A stretch of DNA of 64,000 nt from the NCBI GenBank assembly GCA_022496185.1, contig WTXG01000040.1:168279-232278 (forward strand). The letters are read 5' to 3'. This document shows positions 34,595 to 45,381 of the stretch, in pieces. Below the pieces are notes generated by a model that saw only the letters and a list, made by a program, of their open reading frames with translations, was not told the DNA's origin and ran no database searches. How positions within the stretch are numbered: position 1 is the first letter of the stretch; each line of letters starts with the position of its first letter. This stretch comes from Multifurca ochricompacta. Lineage: Eukaryota > Basidiomycota > Agaricomycetes > Russulales > Russulaceae. Made by a program: the position numbers and the translations under genes.

Positions 34595-34904
34595 TGTAGT
34601 GAGCTATTAATGCGTAGCTCAGTCTTTGGAATAGAAAGACTATATGATTTGTTAATACCTATTAATGCATAGCTACACAATGAATCAGTAAAGTAATAAT
34701 GTAGCTGTAACACAGAGAGTACTGACCTCAGTCTTTGGAATAGAAAGACCGAGGTTTCTAACTACGCTACTGAGTCTTTATGATAAAGGAAAATTGCACG
34801 ACCCGCGTGCTCTGAATATTGTGTTGCGTTGATACGGTAGTGATCGGACTCGGGCCGCCATCTCCGGTATCAATTGATTGCATGCTATGGCTGCACTTCC
34901 AACA
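34595..34904 (-). repeat. Copia 1 LTR (3' LTR in element orientation)
   Basis: 310 bp, TG…CA. It contains two copies of a motif beginning CTCAGTCTTTGGAATAG (about 34,618 and 34,728) and two of TAATGCRTAGCT. It pairs with 39,179-39,488. Confidence 0.9.
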
Positions 34905-34911
34905 CGCCCCC

Positions 34912-37900
34912 TTAGCCTGCACGCTGAACTCCCATCGCGTCTACGAACTTCTCGTGTTTCTCACGGACAAGGCCCTTTGTCAACACGTCAGCAAGTTGCT
35001 CTTCCGTCGGCACATATTTCAATTCGATGACTTGGTTTTCGCACATGTGCCTCAAGAAGTGATGCCTTATCTCGATGTGTTTGGTGCGATCATGGAACTC
35101 GGGGTTTCGGGCAATGGATATTGCAGATTGATTGTCCATGCAGAGGGTTGTTGGTGAGTCACTTTTCTGGTGGATCTCAGCTAGTAACCAACATAACCAG
35201 ACAGCTTCTTTTGCAGCATGAGCTCCAGCAATATACTCGGCTTCAGTGCTCGATAGCGCAATGGATGGTTGCTTCTTAGAGCTCCAGCTAATGGCTCCTC
35301 CAGCAAGTAGGAAAATGAAACCCGATGTGGACTTCCGATCGTTCACGTCACTGGCCCAGTCAGTGTCGACATAGCCGTACAGCTCAGTTCCCTTAGGTGT
35401 GTCACGTTTGAAGACAAGCTTCGCGCTGCTCGTAGCTCTAAGGTAACGGAAAGCGCGGTTTAGAGCTTGCTGATGCTCTTCCCCAGGGTTCGCAGCATGC
35501 CTCCCGAGCACTGCAATAGTGTATGCTAGGTCAGGACGGGTGCCGAGCATAGGGTACATCAAGGTGCCGATTGCTTGCTGGTACCTTTTGACGTCAACTG
35601 TTGGTGAGTCAAGTTTCCTTAGATGCTCGTTTGCGAGGGTGGGGGTGCTAATGGGTTGCACGTCGGATTTGCCAAAACACGTCAAGATTTCTTTGATGTA
35701 TTTTTCTTGGGAGAGCGCCATCCATCTGGCCTCGCGGTCGCGCGTGATGTGGATCCCAAGAATCCAGGTGATTTCGCCCAGGTCAGTCATCTCATAGGCA
35801 TTTCCGAGTGCCTCTTTGTCTTCATTGATCTCCTTTAGGTCCTTTGACACCATGGTGATGTCATCAATGTAGAGAGCAATGATAGAGGACTTTGCGTTTC
35901 TGTGGCGGACGAAAACTGCATGGTCGGCTTTGGTGCATTGGTATCCTATGTTTTCAAGCTTAGCTCTGATGTCTTGATACCAGACGCGGCCGCCTTGCTT
36001 TGTTCCGTAGACCGCCTTGATAAGTCGGAGTACCATCCCCTCGGGAACGTCAAAACCGGGAGGTGGCTCCATGTAAATTTCTTCCTTTAGTTCGCCATTC
36101 AGGTATGCTGACTTCACATCCATTTGGTGAACTTCCAGGTTGTATTCAGTCGCTAGTGCGAGGATTGCGCGAAGCGATGCAAACTTTGCCACTGGGGCGA
36201 ATGTTTCATCATAGTCAACTCCCTCGACTTGAGTGAATCCCTGTGCGACGATACGAGCCTTGTGCCTCAAGACCTCTCCAGTTGGCCCACGCTTCGTGTG
36301 GAACACCCATTTGCTGCCAACCACCTTGCACCCTGTGGGACGTTCGACGACTTCGTACACTCCCATGGCCTTGAACGATCACATCTCTTCCTGGCAAGCA
36401 GCTTCCCATTCACCGGCGTCGAGTCGCGCCATAGCTTCTTTGAAGGTGCGTGGGTCACTTGCTAACTCAGGTTGTGTGATGTTGGCTTGCTCTGTAGGGT
36501 TCCCTTTTGTTTTGTAGGAACTAACAGAGTAACGAGGGTCATTGTCGCAGATAGGGGGGCACGCGGTTCGCTTTGGTTGGGTGGTGATAGGCGTTGGTGT
36601 CGATGTCGGTGTGGATGCGGGGGTCTCTGTGAGTGCACTTTCTACTTCGCTGTCGCTACTTTGCTGAAGTTGGCTAGGGTTTTGCACTGGTGTATTAGGT
36701 AGCGGCTCTATAATGTTTTCATTTTTATCGCCCTCACTGGGCTCTGTATCGTCGAATTTGATGACGACTCTTTCACTGGCTGGCCCCCCTTCATTGAATA
36801 CGACGTCGCGCGACTCGTAGAAACGGCCCATTGGGTGATGCACTAGATGATAAGCTTTGCGACTCCGAGCATACCCCAAGAATGTGCACAAGATGGACCG
36901 CGCACCGAGCTTGGTGCGATACTTCGCTGGGATGTGCACAAACGCTCTGCAGCCGAAAACACGCAAACGGGAAACGTCAGGTTTATTGCCACTCCAAGCT
37001 TCATCAGGGGTGGAGTCCTCCAGGGCGCGGGTGGGTGTGACATTGTGCAGATAAGCTGCGTACTCTAAAGCGTCGTACCAGTAAGTGTCAGGCAAATCCG
37101 CATCAATGAGCATCGTCCGGACTTTATCGAGAAGCGTCCGGTTCATGCGCTCTGCGACTCCATTATGCTGAGGTGTGTCTGGCATCATCATTTCGTGTTT
37201 GATGCCTTTGTCTTGTAGGAACCTCTGGGCCGCGGTGGCGATGTATTCGCCCCCTCCATCCATGCGCAGCACTCTTACTCGCTGACCTGTTTCGACTTCT
37301 GTGCGAGCTACGAAGCATTGTAGATGGTGAGTCACTTCGGATTTTTCGCGCAGGCCGGTGACAAAAACTCTTCGGGACTTATCATCCACCCAGGTGATGA
37401 AATATTCAAATCCTTGGTGAGATCGTCATGGCATCTTGCCACAGACGTCCGAGAAGATTCGCCCTAGGACTTGGGTTGATCTGGTCCCAGTTTCCCTCTG
37501 GATCTCAGTACGTGTTTGCTTCCCTTTGAGGCACGGTTCGCAGAGGACAGGTGGACTGGTTTTTGAGGTAATGTCCATCCCCTTAACCATCCCCTTTCGC
37601 ATCATTTGGAGAACAGCATCGACATTTAGATGGCCGAGGCGGCGGTGCCAGGTGTGTAGGTCAGCTTTCGCCACTGAGTGTCTTGCGACCAAAGCTACGT
37701 CATTATCCTCGGCTCCTTCAACTGGGAAAACATCGACCTGAGCGATCTGGACTCTCTCCGGAGCTACGGTGCGGGCATCCATCATGTAGAGGTTGCCTTC
37801 GAGGTGGCCCTCACAGGTAAGCACTCCAGTCTGACTGTAGATCTGACAGGAGTTCTTGGTAAAACGCACATCGGCTCTGCGACTGGCAAGTTGGGCAACA

Positions 37901-39108
37901 GATAACAAGTTTCCGTGCAGTTCTGGGACATATAGGACATCTTGGAGAATGGCATCACTCCACTTTCCATTTGCCATCATTCGGACATGGATGCGACCGA
38001 TCCCGGTGCTGAGGATACTGCTGTTGTTGCCTAAGACAATTTTTACTGGATTGGTGAGTGTTTTGAAATTGAAAAACCAGTTCCGATGGGAGCACATGGT
38101 ACGTGATGCTCCGGAGTCGATGATCCATTGCTGATTGAGATCGATGCGTGATGATAGGGCTTGTAGCACTTTGAACAGGAGTATGGGGCCGTCCCCTTGC
38201 GGTGCACTGTCGCTGGCAGGTGCCTGGCCTCCAGTAAATGCAACTTTGGCTGTAGCGTTTGGGGGTTTCTGCGTATCATCTCCGGTGCTGCTCGCTTTGG
38301 CCTCATTTTCCTTCTCCAGTTTCCAACACTCTTCCACCACATGGCCATGCTTCTTACAGTGAGTGCAGCGTTTCTTTGTCTTCTCCTCTTCTGACTTTTC
38401 TTTTCCCTTTTTAGCTGTATTTGCCGAGCATGTGAAGTAAGCGGTCACTCCAAGGCCCGATTCTTGAACGCGGCGTTGTTCATCGAGAATTATTTGTGAC
38501 TTGACATGCTCAACGGTAAGGGAAGAGGGGTTGGCTGTAGAAAGGATGGTTTTTAGAGTGGATAGGGAGGTTGGGAGTGAGGAGATGATTGCGAAAGCGA
38601 CGAGCTTGTCATCCAGTGGCAAGCTGATGTTGGATATGGTATGGGCAGCCCTGACAATGGCATTTATCTGGGGCTCGAGGGATTCTGTGTCCAAGAGGGT
38701 GGAACGGAATACGTCGTTGATAAGGTAAACGATCTTCTGTTCTCCTTTGCCTTCATAACAGACTGATAACTTCTCCCAGCATTCCTTGGCCGTCTTCGCG
38801 TACAGGACTGTACTCAGGGGTTCGTCCTTGAGCGTCAACAATATTTGTGCTTGTGCTTTGCTATCTTTGAGTGCCCATTCCTCCTGTTCTTCAGGAGGTG
38901 CTGTGGCATCTGGCTGAGGCTCTGATCCATCAACCACAGACCACAATCTTCGCAGTTTCAGGACCATCTGAACTCTGTACTTCCAGAATGTGAAGTTTCC
39001 ACCATCGTCTTCCAAGTGAGGTATGTCATATTGACGTGCTCCTTTTGAGTTTGCCGCAGATGCTGCTGCTGCTACTTTGGGTGCCGCTGCGCTGGTCGGG
39101 GAACTCAT
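34912..39108 (-). pseudogene. Copia 1 gag-pol polyprotein with two in-frame TGA stops
   Basis: One frame of about 1,398 codons from ATG 39,108 to the stop at 34,912. Order: gag with zinc knuckle CTHCKKHGHVVEEC; protease WIIDSGAS; pre-integrase HRRLGHLN…CEPCLKGK; integrase with D (FSDVCG), D (RMDGGGEY) and E (NGVAERMN); reverse transcriptase (QMDVKSAYLNG, catalytic YIDDI); RNase H (ALSSTEAEYIAG, MDNQSA). Two in-frame TGA codons, at 37,426-37,428 and 36,379-36,381, interrupt the integrase start and the integrase-RT linker. No frameshift is seen between the three open parts. Both stops can be explained by CGA to TGA. Confidence 0.9.
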
Positions 39109-39178
39109 TGCTTAGAGTGTGGTGGTTTTCTGTCTGGTGTGTTCTGATTTGATTTAGAGCAACTCAGGTCTCATAATC

Positions 39179-39488
39179 TGTAGCGAGCTATTAATGCGTA
39201 GCTCAGTCTTTGGAATAGAAAGACTATATGATTTGTTAATACCTATTAATGCATAGCTACACAATGAATCAGTAAAGTAATAATGTAGCTGTAACACAGA
39301 GAGTACTGACCTCAGTCTTTGGAATAGAAAGACTGAGGTTTCTAACTATGCTACTGAGTCTTTATGATAAAGGAAAATTGCACAACCCGCGTGCTCTGAA
39401 TATTGTGTTGCGTTGATACGGTAGTGATCGGACTTGGGCCGCCATCTCCGGTATCAATTGATTGCATGCTATGGCTGCACTTCCAACA
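39179..39488 (-). repeat. Copia 1 LTR (5' LTR in element orientation)
   Basis: 310 bp. In element orientation the sequence following it, GATTATGAGACCTGAG, is the likely primer-binding site. A similar motif (GGTTATGGGCCCTG) follows the LTR of Copia 2. Confidence 0.9.
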
Positions 39489-40278
39489 CGTTCCACACGA
39501 CTTGTGTGACAGCTCGGTCTGCAAGTTCAGGTAAGGAACCAATAAGGTTCCTTGGAGTTCGGGTGGGATGAGTCAAAGTCAGAAGGGCTGCGCCTTGAGA
39601 CGATGTTGAGCGGGAAGTGCCAGAAGCACTGAGATGAACGAGTAAAGGGTTCAAAGGGGATGTCCGGAAGACAGGCACCGATGTATTCAATAAGTCGAGT
39701 CTGAGGTCTACAAGGTAGTTACAGCCGACTTATATACGTAAGTAAACGGGCGCCAATGAGATAAGGGTAATGGGGTCAGGTGGGCCCAAATATACGAAAG
39801 CGGAGGGCGTAAAGCCTGGCTTCTGATAGGGTATTAAGTAAGTGTCCGGTCGTAAAGATAAGGGATAAGAGATAACAAGATAAGGGTCAAGCATAGGTAA
39901 ACAACGGGTCAACAAGTACAACAGAGGTCACGGGACGGGAGGAGAGCACGTGATGGATCCAGGATGGGGACGTGATCATGAAGTGTAGGGTAGGTGTAAG
40001 GAGGGTCGTTGTTGGGAAGGGTGAAGAAAACAGGGTTGCTCGGCAGGGATTGTAACAAAAGCCCTTGCTGGGCTGTCACAACAGCCTGGCTTGGCCTGGC
40101 TTCTGGCTTTGAGCCAGGCCAGGCACATCACTAGTTTTCTCATCAGAATGTGTGAGTATGGAGTGTTATTGTCCATTGCATGGACAGGAGAAAGGAGGAT
40201 GTTAAGCATTTTCACTATTAGATTCTTTTTTTTGAAATCAATTTTATTCGCACTTCAGGGCTTTGCCCAAATCACGCA

Positions 40279-41697
40279 TAGTGATTGTCAAGGGTTTTCA
40301 TACCCACATGGGTAAGCGCCACGGGTTTTGCCAGGTATGGGTATGGGTATATGGCTCCCAACCCATGGAAACCCGTACCCATGTGGTGGGTTTGGTGGGT
40401 ATAGGCACCAATCATGCATTGACAAGATCAGTAGAAATTCTAAGACAAAACACATCTGCAGCCACAAAAATAAAAGATCTCATCTGATGTATGCTATAGG
40501 GTATCTTTAAATATGTTCTAGTATTATTATATAAAATATCAAAGCAGATTAACAGTGTGATGTAAAATAAAAGTGTTATCAGTGATCCACTTCTTGAAAA
40601 TCATGATGCACCTGTTTTATCAATGCGCGACCAATTCTGCCAGTCTGGCACTATCTAAAATACTCTCTAGACTACTTTAGACTATAATATAATCTAATTA
40701 TCAAATTAGTTTACTGAAAAAAGGCCCGCGTGTATCTACAAGCTGCATGGGGCAGTGACTACATTGCATCGCATGGTGGTCTGACCTCCTTCCTATTAAG
40801 GAAGGTTGACTTAAACGCACAAGGACAGTTGCACTTGTATGAAATGAAACCAGAATAATAAAATAATAATGTAAATAAAGGATCCTTTTAATCTTCTGAA
40901 CATAAACCAACAATATTTGAGGGATCTTGAGTAGCCATAAATGAATGCATTGTGTCCAAGTGCTTATCTCCTTGACTGGGATGGCCCAGGCCACTTATCC
41001 GAAATGCACAGAAACACAAAGAACAGTCATGCTCATATAAAATTGAAACCAGAATAATAAAATAAAAATGGAATAATAAATTATCTTAATCTTATGAACA
41101 TAAAATAGGAATTTTGAGGGATCTTGAGTAGCCATAAATGAACGCGTTGTGTCCAAGTGCGTATCTCCTTGACCAGGATGTCCTGGGCTGGATGTCTGAA
41201 ATGCACAATGCAAGTAAAGAACTTGCACGCATTTCATTTTATGGGTAACCCAGGTATCAAAACAATTACCCAGGGGTTACCCCTGCAAATTGCTATGTGT
41301 TCATCAAATTATTTTGCATTCTGTGTGGTTATCTGACAGGCTTTTCATCAATGTTCTATAACATCCTATCTAATCATCTCTGTATACTGTATTTTAGTTG
41401 TGCTTGTATAAAATTGAAAGCAGAATAATAAAACAAAAATGGAATAATGAATTATCTTAATCTTCTGAACATAGAATAAGAGTCATTGAGGGATCTTAAG
41501 CAGCCACAAATGAATGTGTTGTGTATCTTCTTGGTCCAGGAAGTCCTGGGCCGGGTATCCAAAATGTGCGATGCAAGTAAAGAACTTGCACACATTTTCA
41601 CAGGTGACCTGCAGGTTACCTGTACCCATAGTGATGGGTACGGGTACAGGTACAGGTACCAACGAGGATACCCCAGGGTTACCCCTGCCAATCACTA
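40279..41697. mobile_element. hAT-like non-autonomous element B (8-bp TSD ATCACGCA)
   Basis: Ends TAGTGATTGTCAAGGG and inverted …CCTGCCAATCACTA. A perfect 8-bp duplication ATCACGCA lies at 40,271-40,278 and 41,698-41,705; the empty site is at about 7,084. It is 1,419 bp with no coding capacity. Near both ends are runs of GGGTATGGGTAT/GGTACAGGTACC type. It contains three copies of a sequence of about 200 bp. Confidence 0.85.
40830..41600 (+). repeat. Three diverged copies of a repeat of about 200 bp inside hAT-like element B
   Basis: Copies start near 40,830, 41,031 and 41,400. Each has AATAATAAAAYAAAAATGG, then TTAATCTTCTGAACATA, GAGGGATCTTGAGTAGCC and ATCTCCTTGACCAGGATG type blocks in the same order. 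Copies 1 and 2 are adjacent; copy 3 follows about 170 bp of other sequence. Confidence 0.75.
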
Positions 41698-41967
41698 ATC
41701 ACGCAGCTACTTCCAGTACATAGTAACTGCTGTTGTGAACATGAGAGAAGGGTGGGAACCACCATGTGCAAAACCTCTTGGTAGAGGGAAATGAGAGAGA
41801 TGGTGTGTAATAGAGGAGTGGAGAAGGGAAGAGAGCCCATCTGTTGGAGAAGAAAGGTGAACTTACCCATACTACCCAATGTCACCAACTCAGACTTAAT
41901 CCAGATTGCAAGGTTGTCTCACCAGAGGAGGCCTTATGAAGGCCTGCATGTCCTGGATGAAGGTGAG

Positions 41968-42554
41968 TGTTATGTCTGGTGTGGGACATTCCACACAACT
42001 TGTGTGCCAGCGGTTCTTTGTGGATTCAGATAAGAAACCAATAGGGCTTCTTGGAGTTTTAAGTGGGACGAGTCAAAGTCAAAGGGGCTGTTCCCTAGGA
42101 CAATGTTAAGTGGAAAAGTGCTGAAAGCACTGAGACAGGCAAGTCAGAGGGTTCAAGGGGAAGTCCAGAAGACAAACACCAATGTATTCAATAAGTCGAG
42201 TCTGAGGTCTACATGGTAGTTACAGTGGACTTATATACATAATCAAATGGGCATCTAAGAGATAAGGAGATGGAGTCAAGTGGGCCTGAATATACGAAAG
42301 TGGAGGGCATAAAGCCTAGCTTCTGATAGGGGATTAAGTAAGTGTCTGGTCTTAGAGATAAAGAGATAAGAGATAAGATGGCAAGCATAAGTAAACAATG
42401 GTCAACAGGCACAAAACAGGTCATGGGGATGGAAGAAGAGCACATGATGGATCCCAGGATGGAGAGGTAATTAAGAAGTGGAGTGTAGGCAGGAGAGCTG
42501 GGTTTGCATTGGGGAGGGTAAAGAAAAGAGGTGTGCTCAGCGGGGTTTGTAACA
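41968..42554 (-). repeat. Gypsy 2 3' LTR (family A)
   Basis: 587 bp, TGTTATGTCTGG…TTTGTAACA on the + strand. The neighbouring minus-strand polypurine tract reads AGAAGAGGGGGTGA. It matches the reverse complement of 57,084-57,663. It inserted into TIR element copy 3 after GAAGGTGAG. Confidence 0.85.
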
Positions 42555-42711
42555 TCACCCCCTCTTCTGGTTCTAGCAGACCTGGCTAGAAATGACTCAT
42601 ACCATCATCATCCTGCACCAAATCCAAATAATCATCGGCTATGTTACAATCATCCAAGGTGTCGTTCTCTTTGTCTGAATCCTCAGGGCATCAGTGAGCG
42701 CGCAAGAACCC
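42555..42711 (-). pseudogene. Gypsy 2 ORF3, C-terminal fragment
   Basis: On the minus strand this reads GFLRAH, stop, CPEDSDKEND…ADDYLDLVQDDDG. It matches the C-terminus of ORF3 in Gypsy 1 (FLRTHVCPTDEEKEN…VADDYLSLVQDDD). It joins to CGQRGPYG at 50,813 once the nested solo LTR (TSD AACCC) is removed. Confidence 0.8.
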
Positions 42712-43234
42712 TGTAATGCCTGGTGCGGGCATTCAGCATGATGTGTGACAAGTCGTGTAGCAAAACTATGAAGTCAAGTGTGCACTGTCTTTCAAGTACA
42801 CGGAGATTGGATGAGAAGTCAATACTAAGGAGCTAATCCCCTAGTACCGGTGAGCGGAAGAGTGCCAGAAGCACTGAGACAATTCAAGAGTCGGGTCTTA
42901 GAGATCACCCAGAAGGTAATGCACCAAGTTGATTAAGAAGTTGAGTCTAAGGCATACAGGCTAACTAGACAGGCCTTATATACGTAATAGAGGTCGGAGT
43001 CTGAATCGGGGTAGCATACTCGATGTATCAATGAAGTTGTAATCTAACCAGATGGGGAATGGAGTCAGGGTGGGCCAGGTGAGAATATATGTAGACAAAT
43101 CTGGTATAGTCGTGATTCTGGTGGGAAAATATGTAAGCGTTCTGATGTAAAGTACAAGTCATAGATAAGCACAGCATAAGTCAGAGATAAGGAACAAACA
43201 AGTACAATGCCAGTCATAACACAGTCAACAGAGG

Positions 43235-43829
43235 TGTTATGAACCCCATTGTGTCGTCTTCATTTTCCCTTTGACATCACATAACACCCCGCTTGGATCT
43301 GTTTGCCCCTTTGTTGACTCTGTTATGACTTCCTTTGCATATATTTGTTCCTTATCTTTGACCAAGGCTGTGCTTATCTCTGACTCATACCTTACACAAG
43401 AACTCTTATGTATTTTCCCACCAGAATTGCGATTATACCGAATCCATCTACGTATATTCTCATCTGGCCCACTCGACTCCGTTCCCTCTTTGGATAGATT
43501 GCGACTTCGTTGATACACCGAGTACGATACTCCGATTCAGACTCCGATCTCTATTATGTATATAAGGCCTGCCTAGATAGCCTGTATGCCTTAGACTCGA
43601 CTTCTTAATCGACTTGGTGCATTACCTTCTGGGTGATTCCTAAGACCCGACTCTTGAATTGTCTCAGTGCTTCTGGCACTTTTCCGCTCACCGATACTAA
43701 GGGATTAGCTCCTTGGTACTGACTTTTCACCTGAACTCCGTATACTTGAAAGACAGTATACACCTGACCTCGTAGTTTTGCTACGCGACTTATCACACGT
43801 CGTGATGAACGCCCGCACCAGGCATTACA
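43235..43829 (+). repeat. Gypsy 1 5' LTR
   Basis: 595 bp, TGTTATGAACC…GGCATTACA. A TATA-like TATATAAGG (43,558-43,566) is the probable promoter. It pairs with 50,137-50,731. Confidence 0.92.
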
Positions 43830-43851
43830 TTAAGTTGAGTCTCTCCCCATC

Positions 43852-45381
43852 GTGGCTTCATCCAGCCGCAGTCAGACCTTGCACAACGAAGAACTCATCA
43901 ACCGCCGAGACGAGGATAATCTTTCACAACAAGTCCTTGGCTCTGCCGTCTGGAAAGATTTTGAAACCGAGTTTGGATACTACGTCTATCATGACGATCA
44001 GTACCAGCCAGTTGAATACGACGAACAGAAAAGGGTCTGGTACCATATCCATTACTCTAGAAGCCATCATTCCTGGGTTACCACAGGACCTGCCCCACCA
44101 GAGTACGGCCTAGGACCTTGGAGAGAGAATCCTCCAGCCATCATCACAGATTCAGAACCAGAAGAATATATCGAAGAAAGCAGCGAAGATGCACAAGTCA
44201 TAGCCACCAGTTTTACGGCTCAGACAGTTGCACCAGAGAGTACTACGTTCAGAACATCTGCTTTAGTCTCTCCCCAGATCACACGACAGACCTCAGACAC
44301 CCCGACCATTACATACCCAACAATGTCGACCATTGCTGCACAATTACCCGACCCCGCTCCAGTTGTCCCTGCTCCAAACCTCCCTCCCCCATCAGGACGC
44401 CTTACAGGAGTCCTGCCAACCACATTCACTGGTGACCGATCACAGAGCAAAAAGTTCATGCTCGAGTTCGAGACGTTTAAGAACTTCAACCATGACGTCC
44501 CGCAGATTGTAAACCCCTTCCAACGAACCAATCTCTTCCTCTCACTCATCAGAGGGGACTCCATCGATGATTGGACAATGGAGCAGATCGAATGGCTGAA
44601 TGACAGAGTTACAGCTGGAACCAGAACCACAGACGAAGATCTGTGGGATGTAGTGGCGCAAAGATTCAAGGACACCTTCACAGATGGGCAGGCCAAGCAG
44701 AAGGCTGCCAGAGAACTGAAGTCCCTCAAAATGGAGAGAGGAGACTTGGATGGCTATGTAGCCAGATTCCGCAACCTGGCCAAAAGAGCGGGGTACGATG
44801 TGAATGAGGAGGCAATGCTTGACCTCTTCTCCCAGGGGTTGCCCAACCCCCTGGTGAAAAACATTATCCAGTTCCATCACCCCGAATCATGGAGCCAGTG
44901 GACAAGTGCTGCCAGAACACAGCAGCAGGACTATCTAGACTTCCAAACACGATTTGGAGTTGATACGAAGAAGGGTAAAACCTGTGATCAGTGGAAGGCG
45001 GCGTTTGGGGTGAAACCCACCCATCCTCGAGACCCCAATGCCATGGACACATTGGCTGATCGCACCAAGGCCCGCGCAGCCCTTACCAATGATGAAAAGA
45101 AAAACCTTATGAAGGAAGGGCGCTGCTTCCACTGCCGAGCACAAGGACACATGTCGCGATTCTGTCCAAAGAAAACAGTCCGTGCTGCTGAAGCAACAGT
45201 AGCCACCACTACCACAACACTGCCAATACAGAATCTACCCACCCCAGTAAAAGAAAACCTGGTAACCGCCCCGAAAACTAAAGAACAGAAAGCGGCAGCT
45301 ATCTGGGAACACATGATGAACGAAGACGAGGTGGTATGCACCTTGATCATTGACAAGGCCTTTGGCCAGAAGGATTTTTGA
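43852..45381 (+). CDS. Gypsy 1 Gag (about 510 residues, GTG at the apparent start)
   Basis: Open from just after TAA 43,831 to TGA 45,379-45,381. The capsid region reads KKFMLEFETFKNFNHDVPQI, DDWTMEQIEWLND and LDLFSQGLPNPLVKNIIQFHHP. A zinc knuckle CFHCRAQGHMSRFC lies near 45,123-45,164. The conserved N-terminus (ASSSRSQTLHNEELINRRD) begins at GTG 43,852 with no in-frame ATG before it; Gypsy 3 also has GTG there. The first in-frame ATG is at 44,323 (MSTIAAQLP). Initiation may be non-AUG or the ATG may be lost. Confidence 0.85.
   Translation: MASSSRSQTLHNEELINRRDEDNLSQQVLGSAVWKDFETEFGYYVYHDDQYQPVEYDEQKRVWYHIHYSRSHHSWVTTGPAPPEYGLGPWRENPPAIITDSEPEEYIEESSEDAQVIATSFTAQTVAPESTTFRTSALVSPQITRQTSDTPTITYPTMSTIAAQLPDPAPVVPAPNLPPPSGRLTGVLPTTFTGDRSQSKKFMLEFETFKNFNHDVPQIVNPFQRTNLFLSLIRGDSIDDWTMEQIEWLNDRVTAGTRTTDEDLWDVVAQRFKDTFTDGQAKQKAARELKSLKMERGDLDGYVARFRNLAKRAGYDVNEEAMLDLFSQGLPNPLVKNIIQFHHPESWSQWTSAARTQQQDYLDFQTRFGVDTKKGKTCDQWKAAFGVKPTHPRDPNAMDTLADRTKARAALTNDEKKNLMKEGRCFHCRAQGHMSRFCPKKTVRAAEATVATTTTTLPIQNLPTPVKENLVTAPKTKEQKAAAIWEHMMNEDEVVCTLIIDKAFGQKDF

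Larger units (their letters stand above)
34595..39488 (-). mobile_element. Copia-type LTR retrotransposon 1, complete structure
   Basis: Two 310-bp LTRs (34,595-34,904 and 39,179-39,488) with TG…CA ends enclose a minus-strand gag-pol. The insertion is flanked by GTTC (TGTTC left, CGTTC right), and the empty site is the continuous Gypsy-A LTR. The LTRs differ at 5 of 310 positions, all CpG transitions, so the insertion is recent on the scale of this locus. Confidence 0.92.
34571..40057 (-). mobile_element. Solo LTR of Gypsy family A, interrupted by Copia (TSD AAAGC)
   Basis: It begins TGTTATGTCC and ends TTGTAACA, flanked by AAAGC on both sides (34,566-34,570 and 40,058-40,062). It resembles the LTR at 41,968-42,554 and the reverse complement of 57,084-57,663. 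The LTR itself is about 0.59 kb: 34,571-34,594 plus 39,489-40,057. Solo LTRs arise by recombination between the two LTRs of an element. Confidence 0.85.
34165..40133. mobile_element. hAT-like non-autonomous element A (8-bp TSD)
   Basis: Ends TAGTGATGTTCC at the left and inverted …CATCACTA at the right. The target duplication is ATTTTCTC (34,157-34,164) versus GTTTTCTC (40,134-40,141); the empty site at 6,950 reads GTTTTCTC. Eight-bp duplications and such ends fit the hAT superfamily. Its own sequence is short and rich in GGCTTGGCC and AAAGCC palindromes. Most of the span is a nested solo LTR and Copia. No transposase. Confidence 0.75.
33976..41967. mobile_element. TIR element copy 3, split by nested insertions
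   Basis: The left end (CTCTCCCCCACGCTGACATC) is at the same position in the cassette as copy 1. Its sequence resumes at 40,134-40,278 and 41,698-41,967 after two hAT-like insertions. It is cut again at 41,968 by a Gypsy LTR. Aligning these pieces to 6,740-7,350 restores a continuous element, which lets the order of insertions be read. The right end lies beyond the window or is lost. Confidence 0.8.
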
